A stretch of 20,983 nt of DNA, taken from NCBI GenBank assembly GCA_009843725.1, contig VYCX01000375.1:1-20983 (forward strand), written 5' to 3'. The notes beneath the pieces were generated by a model, which saw only the letters and a list, made by a program, of their open reading frames with translations, was not told where the DNA came from and made no database searches. This DNA comes from Boseongicola sp. SB0675_bin_26 (GTDB lineage Bacteria; Pseudomonadota; Alphaproteobacteria; Rhodobacterales; Rhodobacteraceae). A program made the translations under genes and the position numbers. Positions 15,983 to 20,983 of this stretch are shown in pieces; positions within the stretch are counted from its first letter, which is position 1, and each line of letters starts with the position of its first letter.

Positions 15983-16132
15983 TTATCGAAGGAGAGGTCC
16001 AGTCAGAATGCAGTCCGCACCATGCAGCGCCTCAATCTTCCTCTTGGCGTCCAAGGGGCTGTCCGCGTCGACGGAAACCTTCTGAATTCCGCACTCTTCA
16101 AGGCGAATTATGGCTTCGTACGTCTTTGTCAT
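15983..16132 (-). CDS. 49-residue small protein of unknown function
   Basis: MTKTYEAIIRLEECGIQKVS followed by VDADSPLDAKRKIEALHGAD and a short end gives a well-formed small protein with alternating beta-strand and helix pattern. A GGAG lies 9 bases before the ATG at 16132; a GTG at 16165 would add 11 unlikely residues. The composition (balanced, with D/E and K) is much more protein-like than the surrounding chance frames. I do not recognise a family. It sits alone between the IS and the second operon, on the opposite strand, so its job cannot be inferred from neighbours. Confidence 0.55.
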   Translation of the reverse strand: MTKTYEAIIRLEECGIQKVSVDADSPLDAKRKIEALHGADCILTGPLLR

Positions 16133-16165
16133 TTTTTGGCACTCCGGCAATTGGCATGCATCCAC

Positions 16166-17422
16166 GCATGAAGCGGGCCGTTGCCAACGTACAAGAGTGC
16201 GAACGTGTCCTGCCTATTCGCCCGGCACGAGTAGCTACTCCCATGCCGCTGGATGGCTATTGTATTCAGCAGGTGACCCGCCAAATGGCGGAGCACTCTT
16301 GTTTGTTGGCAGGGTCAGGCTAGACTAGGCCCACGTGTGTGTCAAACAAGTGTTGCTACCGGCTGCCACTCAAGCCGACTTGTTGGGTAAGGAATTGACG
16401 CAGGATTGATGCGAGGTCTTGCATGGTACATCCAGTGAACCGGGCGTATCGCTCCTTGCAACGAACACGTAGCCGCCGTCAGAGTGTCCGCGGTCGCGAC
16501 TTAGCCGAATAGGCAGGAGCCGCTCCGCAGTTCATGATCTGCCGGTCAATGAGCCCGGCCTGGCTCAGCTCCTTCGGGTCCGTGATGAACCGTGGCGTGC
16601 AGTGGTTGTTCGTCAGCGGCAAATTCGGCAATCGTCGGGCCGAACCCGCATCCACTGGGAAGGGACGCCTCCAACGGCGAACAAGTTGCCAATTTAGCGT
16701 ACGGTTAGGATCAACTTGAGAAGTCATTCTTATGTGCCGTAACGAAGTTTAATTTGCGTCAAGCGCCCTTACGCCTCAGATGTGTAGTCACGCAAGGTTG
16801 CTCTGCTGAGCATCTTCAAGAGATGCCGGAACGACCGTGAAATCGAGCACGCCTGCGGAGGCAAAGGAGAGGGTCATGAATTCATTGTTCTGAACGAATT
16901 ACGAACTGACAGGATTTGGATTTGCGGCCTCAGTCCGCAAGCAAAACCAAGTCTGATGTCGCGAAAACGTCTGCAATGCTGCCACAAAAGCTGTCGATTT
17001 AGACTACACCAATGTCGTTACGAACCATGCACCTCTCCATGAGCAATTCCAATGTCTGCACCGAGGGGTCGCTTACTTCGGTCTGCGATGTATTTCAGCG
17101 TCTTTTTTTGATTCGTGGCCTGAACCGTGTTTCACAGCCCATGGCAGATGCGTCGGTCCATAGGTTGGCGCATCCCACATGATCGCCTTTCCCTATGCCT
17201 TCAAGTTGAGCTGCGTTCACTATCCGGCCGAAATCATGCCCAAAGCAAGTGAAGGCGGAACCGTGTTGTGCCAGGTCCAGAAGATGCGGATTCGTGGACA
17301 AGGAAAATGAAGAGGATGGTTTTTTGCCACGCCGCAGCAAACTGTGTGCAGCCGGTGCCTGCCCGCTACGTACTGTGGATGTCCAAAACTCAATTTCGTT
17401 CGATCTGCGCAGGGGCGCCTTC
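16166..17422. other. Gene-poor stretch upstream of second operon
   Basis: About 1,250 bases with lower GC than the operons on either side and stops in all frames. No open frame with a convincing protein composition is seen; the longest minus-strand frame (17095-17484) overlaps the next gene out of register. No tRNA or clear intrinsic terminator is visible. The promoter of the following operon should be in the last few hundred bases, but I cannot place it. The stretch may be decayed mobile DNA. Confidence 0.4.
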
Positions 17423-18313
17423 ATGACCGACTGCGCGTCTGCATTTCTTGACGGCGACTTCATCGACACGAAGGAGGCCGGCATCCTTCAGGTTCATGCG
17501 CTGCACTACGCCAGCTCCGTCTTCGAGGGCGTCCGTGCCTACAACGGGCGGGCATTCATGCTCGGCGCCCATGTCAGCCGATTGCTTCGCTCCGCCGAGA
17601 TCGTCGGTCTTCGATGCGATCTCGACGAAGCCCGATGCACGGAGACAATCGAAGAGACGATCGCACGCAGCGGCCTGAAGGATTCATACATCCGCCCATT
17701 GATCTTCAACGGCGGACCGGATCTCGGGGTGTTCGCGCCGACCAATTCCACGCGATTCGGCGTTCTGGTCTGGGACTGGTCAAATCTCTTCGGCGACGCA
17801 GGAACCCGCGAGGGCATATCGCTCACGACCCGCGTGCCATACCGCCGGCCGCCGGAATCCTGCTTTCCGTCGGAAGCGAAGGCGTCTGCAGGCTACCTCG
17901 CGGGTTGCATCAACCGGCACCATGCGGCGACCGCCGGATTCGACGACGCGCTGATGCTGACTCACGACGGCTTCGTTGCCGAAGCCAGCGGCGCCAACAT
18001 TTTCGCGTTGTGGGCCGGCACGCTGCTCACCCCGCGCCCGAAAGGAATTCTCAACGGCATTACCCGGCAAGTGGTGATCAACCACTTGCCGCCCGACCTG
18101 TGCTTCGAGGAACGCGACATTGATCCGGCAACCCTGAAGAACGCCGACGAGGTGTTTCTCACGGGCACCGCGTACGAGATCATGCCGGTCCGTCGCATCG
18201 ATGATGTTGCCTTCGCACCGGGTCCGCTGACACGTCGGATCGCCGAGAACTATCGCTCCCTCACATCCTCGCCACCTGCCCGGCTGGAGACCCCTGATGA
18301 ACGCGCCGCCTGA
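17423..18313 (+). CDS. Class IV (BCAT/IlvE-type) aminotransferase
   Basis: A 296-residue fold-type IV PLP enzyme resembling branched-chain amino acid aminotransferases. Visible landmarks are HALHYASSVFEGVRAY near the start, the catalytic lysine Lys153 in EAKASAGYLAG, GFVAEASGANIFAL, and the cofactor-binding FLTGTAYEIMPVRRID. Such enzymes transaminate hydrophobic 2-oxo acids, using glutamate as donor. The BCAT family start at ATG 17423 is chosen because the preceding frame is unlike the family; AGGGG lies just upstream. Its 3' end overlaps the next gene by 17 bases. With a prephenate decarboxylase next door, it probably aminates a dihydro- or tetrahydro-phenylpyruvate-like acid rather than serving valine/leucine synthesis (inference). 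Confidence 0.88.
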   Translation: MTDCASAFLDGDFIDTKEAGILQVHALHYASSVFEGVRAYNGRAFMLGAHVSRLLRSAEIVGLRCDLDEARCTETIEETIARSGLKDSYIRPLIFNGGPDLGVFAPTNSTRFGVLVWDWSNLFGDAGTREGISLTTRVPYRRPPESCFPSEAKASAGYLAGCINRHHAATAGFDDALMLTHDGFVAEASGANIFALWAGTLLTPRPKGILNGITRQVVINHLPPDLCFEERDIDPATLKNADEVFLTGTAYEIMPVRRIDDVAFAPGPLTRRIAENYRSLTSSPPARLETPDERAA

Positions 18314-18836
18314 GACTTCCGAACTCCTGGCAATAGATCGCATCCGGACCTTGGGGCCAACAGGAACCAATTGCGAGGCTGCGGCCCGGCATTGGGCCGC
18401 CGCACACGCGCCAAATTCGGACATAGAGCTGCACCAGACGCTGGAAGACGCCATGACCCTGGCGCTCGAGGAGCCCAAGACCGCGATCCTCGGCTGCGTC
18501 GTGTATCCGGGTCTTCACAATCTGGTCTTCCCGTACCTGGCAAGGATGCGTCTGGCTGACGTCTTCCTGTTCAACACGTTCAACATGGTCCTGGCCGCAC
18601 CGACCGGCCGTCAGGACTTCTCGTTGGTGGCCACCCACCCGGCGCCTTCGTCGCTGGTGCAGGACGACTACCCGGTGACGTTGGCCCGCTCGAACGCCGA
18701 AGCGGCAAGAATGTGCCGGGCAGGCGAAGTCGATGCCTGTGTCACGACCCTGCCTGCCGCAAGGGCCAACGGGCTCGATACCGTACGCGACTTCGGCGAG
18801 GTTCCCATGGGCTTCACGATTCACGTTCATGCCTGA
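18297..18836 (+). CDS. BacA-like non-aromatising prephenate decarboxylase
   Basis: A 179-residue protein consisting only of a prephenate-dehydratase-type domain, with no C-terminal ACT regulatory domain. It carries LGPTGTNCEAAARHW (residues 19-33; family pattern L-G-P-x-G-T), then LVATHPAPSSL and, near the end, DFGEVPMGFTIHVHA. The TRF motif whose Thr drives dehydration/aromatisation in PheA is missing. Its place is taken by a segment that aligns by eye with the end of bacilysin BacA (KSIPMSWSL). BacA, AerD and SalX decarboxylate prephenate without aromatisation, giving dihydro-4-hydroxyphenylpyruvate-type acids (family knowledge). GGAG precedes the ATG, which overlaps the aminotransferase gene. 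A diverged true dehydratase is possible but less likely. Confidence 0.75.
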   Translation: MNAPPETSELLAIDRIRTLGPTGTNCEAAARHWAAAHAPNSDIELHQTLEDAMTLALEEPKTAILGCVVYPGLHNLVFPYLARMRLADVFLFNTFNMVLAAPTGRQDFSLVATHPAPSSLVQDDYPVTLARSNAEAARMCRAGEVDACVTTLPAARANGLDTVRDFGEVPMGFTIHVHA

Positions 18837-18849
18837 AGGGATCGGGAAG

Positions 18850-20559
18850 ATGACGAGCCTTTGCCTGCCTCGGGATTTTGTCGACGGTGTCGAGACCCTC
18901 GGCGCAATGCAGGCGCACGACGGGACCGTGGCCACTGAATTCAGTGACGAAGGCGCAGCTCTTGCAGGCAAGGTCGGCCCGGAGGCGGCACGCCTGGCCC
19001 GCCGGTTCCGCCAGGAGGAGTATGGCCTCGCCCTTGACGAGGATTTCCGGGAGTGGATCGCGTCCGGCCTGCAGGAGCGCCCCGACTTCCGCCGGTCCCG
19101 CGACGCCTTGGCACCGCCCCGGGATGGCGAGCCGTTCTTCTTCACGGGCCCCCTGCGCCTCGCCAATGGCGGTCGGGCCGGCTGGCGCATGGAGAGTTTC
19201 CTTGCGCTGCGCGAGGAGCCGGACGGCGACGCCTACCGATCCCTCTACTCGACTTATCCGCATCCAGGGAACATCTGCCAGTCCTGCCATCTTCTGGCCG
19301 GGAGTCGGGGACTGGTTTCGGGGAACAACATCGTCTTCTTTCCCGAGAACATCCAGGCCGAAGCGCCGCTGGACGGGCAGGCCTATGCTGTCTTCTTCTT
19401 CAACAAGTTTCACAGGATCTACAACGAAGTCACGCTGCGCAAGGTCGTCGCGGCGACATCGGGGGTCGCTCCGCTCAATCCAACCGGAGACGATGCCCGG
19501 TCGACCTACCTCGCGCGCTGCGTCTGGGGGTACCTGCATGACTACTTTCATCATCAGGGCGTTCGTCCGTTCGATGAGCATCTGTCGATCAAGACGCGGT
19601 GGTTCACCGGCCTTCTTGAAGAACTGAAGGTGGACCTGGAGGCATGGCTGGCCTGTCGCGAGCGGAGATTTGCAGATGCCGAAGCGGTGGCCGAGTTCAT
19701 CCTCTTCGACCGCGCCTTCCGGTACCCGTGCGAGCCGGACTGGCACAGGAATTTCGACAGCGGCACCGGGCTGCTCCTGCTCTCGCTCCTGGAAGCGAAG
19801 GGGGGTCTGGCAATCGGGGAGAACGGCCGGCTTTCGGTCGACATCGAGGCTCTGCCCGCGATCGCACGCGAGTTCATATGCGAAGTCTGCGAAATTGAAT
19901 CATCTCCTGATGAATCCTACCTGGCCGCCGCCAAGGAAATGGTACGTCGATACCTGCCAGAAGGACCGGACGGCACTCGCATGGGTCTTCCGAATGGACT
20001 GCTTCGCTCCCGGATGACGAGCCTCGTCGGATCTTCACGGGATCCGATTCAGTTCACCCCTGACATCCTTCGCCAGTCATTGGAACCTGCCAATGCTGAG
20101 GTCACCTGCGAAGACCTGAAGTGGGCCGTGAATGCCTACTTCGAGGCCTGCAACAGCGGGGACAGGCAGGCGTTTCTGTCCCTTTTCCGTCCAGATGCCG
20201 CGCATTACCTGCCGAAGGGCATGTTCGGGCCGATTCTCGATGTCGAGAGCCTCTTTGCGCAATGGCGCCGGGATGCCGAGGAGAACGGCTCGTTCTGGAT
20301 CATCGAAAGCTGTCTGGCGGATGCCAGGGGGCCTGCCGCGGTTGCCGAGTGGACCGCCGTCAAGCCCCGCCAGAAAGTCCACTTCCGCGGCGTCGACTGG
20401 TTCTCCTTCACGTCGGACGGGCTGATAGAGGAGGTTCGGGTCTACTACGCCACCGCACGGAATCCCGACCTGGGGCCGAACGAACTGGGTGGCTATGACT
20501 ACGCAGGGGCGTCCTGGTGGACACCGGAACCCGGGACCGGAGCATTTGGCGATGCCTGA
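18850..20559 (+). CDS. Two-part protein: DUF6421-like region plus C-terminal SnoaL/NTF2-like domain
   Basis: A 569-residue cytoplasmic protein. Residues 1 to about 400 resemble, from memory, the poorly known DUF6421 proteins. This part includes HPGNICQSCH (residues 138-147, a CxxCH pattern), FFFNKFHRIYNEVTLR, a His-rich YLHDYFHH (His230, His234, His235) followed by GLLEELKVDLEAW, and RNFDSGTGLLLLSLL. The His and Glu/Asp cluster could bind a metal. From about 418 a SnoaL/NTF2-like domain follows: LKWAVNAYFEACNSGDRQAF, VHFRGVDWFSF, LIEEVRVYYA. SnoaL-like domains act as cyclases, isomerases or hydrolases in natural-product pathways. The start at ATG 18850 is preceded by GAAGGGA; ATG 18829 overlaps the previous gene and has no good site. 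It could isomerise or reshape the decarboxylase product, as BacB does in bacilysin (inference). Confidence 0.6.
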   Translation: MTSLCLPRDFVDGVETLGAMQAHDGTVATEFSDEGAALAGKVGPEAARLARRFRQEEYGLALDEDFREWIASGLQERPDFRRSRDALAPPRDGEPFFFTGPLRLANGGRAGWRMESFLALREEPDGDAYRSLYSTYPHPGNICQSCHLLAGSRGLVSGNNIVFFPENIQAEAPLDGQAYAVFFFNKFHRIYNEVTLRKVVAATSGVAPLNPTGDDARSTYLARCVWGYLHDYFHHQGVRPFDEHLSIKTRWFTGLLEELKVDLEAWLACRERRFADAEAVAEFILFDRAFRYPCEPDWHRNFDSGTGLLLLSLLEAKGGLAIGENGRLSVDIEALPAIAREFICEVCEIESSPDESYLAAAKEMVRRYLPEGPDGTRMGLPNGLLRSRMTSLVGSSRDPIQFTPDILRQSLEPANAEVTCEDLKWAVNAYFEACNSGDRQAFLSLFRPDAAHYLPKGMFGPILDVESLFAQWRRDAEENGSFWIIESCLADARGPAAVAEWTAVKPRQKVHFRGVDWFSFTSDGLIEEVRVYYATARNPDLGPNELGGYDYAGASWWTPEPGTGAFGDA

Positions 20560-20968
20560 ACTTGCGGGCTTTGCCGTCTTCGCCCTGACGGCCAGCGCAA
20601 CGCCCGGACCCAACAACGTCCTGCTGACCGCACTTGGCGCATCGGTGGGCATGCGCCGGGGCCTGCCGGCACTGTTCGGGATCGCGTTCGGATTCGCCGT
20701 GATGATCTTCCTTGCCTCGATGGGCATCGGGCGGTTCATCGTCGAGGCCGGTCCTGGCGTCACGGCCGCGATGCGCCTGACCGGCGTCGCGATCCTGTCG
20801 TGGCTTGCGTGGCAGGTCGCCACCGCACATGTCGAGGAAGGTGATGCCCTTGAAGACCGGGAACTGCCGAAGGTGCCAAGGTTCGGGAGCTTTCTCGGAG
20901 CTGCCGTGTTCCAGTGGGTCAATCCAAAGGGGATTATATACTTGACTGAAAACCGCCATCCGCGCTAG
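20552..20968 (+). pseudogene. LysE/RhtB-family amino acid exporter, truncated at 3' end
   Basis: The first 127 or so residues are a normal LysE-family exporter: ATPGPNNVLLTALGASVGMRR (family signature near the N-terminus), GLPALFGIAFGFAVM, and VFQWVNPKG of the second signature. Family members then continue for about 75 residues through three more helices. Here the similarity stops at about 20930 and the frame runs through unrelated DNA into a stop at 20968 (ending TENRHPR), so the protein would lack half its membrane helices. ATG 20552 has GGAG 9 bases upstream and overlaps the preceding stop by 8 bases. The cause is probably a mobile-element insertion or recombination that continues beyond the window. 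The intact exporter at 14143 may compensate. Confidence 0.8.
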
Positions 20969-20983
20969 TCGCGGCGCATGGCT

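Noticed and set aside
17249..17422. 58-residue N-terminal extension of the class IV aminotransferase
   Set aside because: The extension is unlike any BCAT N-terminus and lacks a ribosome site; ATG 17423 gives normal family length.
1..20983. CRISPR arrays, tRNA or rRNA genes
   Set aside because: No regularly spaced repeats, and no tRNA cloverleaf or rRNA-like sequence noticed on reading.

Overview
The window reads as an accessory region (genomic island or plasmid segment) of a high-GC proteobacterium, most likely an alphaproteobacterium. The support is indirect: a rhizobial/Ti-type TraA relaxase fragment, an IS5-family element of the IS427 kind, an ArgP-type LysR regulator, strong G/C preference at third codon positions, and short tightly packed operons. 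The exact taxon cannot be read from the sequence.

Layout. (1) 1-800 is mobile-element debris: a piece that looks like a TraA-type relaxase runs straight into the C-terminal part of a frameshifted IS4-family transposase. (2) 1143-1198 is a perfect spacer-free 56-bp palindrome, followed by a Bcr/CflA-type drug exporter on the minus strand (1283-2503). (3) 2504-4058 has no recognisable gene, but shows coding-like third-position bias and one good intrinsic terminator (3737-3770). (4) An ArgP-like LysR regulator (4059-4967, minus) is divergent from a membrane fatty-acid-desaturase-family enzyme (5068-6030). (5) 6518-14796 is a dense plus-strand operon: SGNH hydrolase-like protein, 30-aa peptide, 708-aa haem-oxygenase-like diiron protein, NodU/CmcH O-carbamoyltransferase, 51-aa membrane peptide, class III aminotransferase, DHDPS-family aldolase/lyase, LysE-type exporter. 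(6) An intact-looking IS (14891-15760) with 15-bp inverted repeats separates this from (7) a gene-poor stretch with one 49-aa minus-strand gene, and (8) a second plus-strand operon at 17423-20930: class IV (BCAT-type) aminotransferase, BacA-like prephenate decarboxylase, a two-part protein with a C-terminal SnoaL/NTF2-like domain, and a second LysE exporter cut off near position 20930.

How the genes may work together. Both operons have the logic of small amino-acid-type metabolite pathways: a carbon-skeleton enzyme, an aminotransferase, tailoring enzymes and a LysE/RhtB amino-acid exporter. The first would make a carbamoylated, oxidatively tailored amino acid (aldolase, aminotransferase, diiron oxidase, carbamoyltransferase, export). 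The second would make a non-aromatic prephenate-derived amino acid resembling the bacilysin/dihydrophenylalanine precursors (prephenate decarboxylase, BCAT-type aminotransferase, export). The ArgP-like regulator is of the family that senses basic amino acids and controls LysE exporters, so it may serve one or both. I do not recognise either operon as a characterised pathway; the products are inference.
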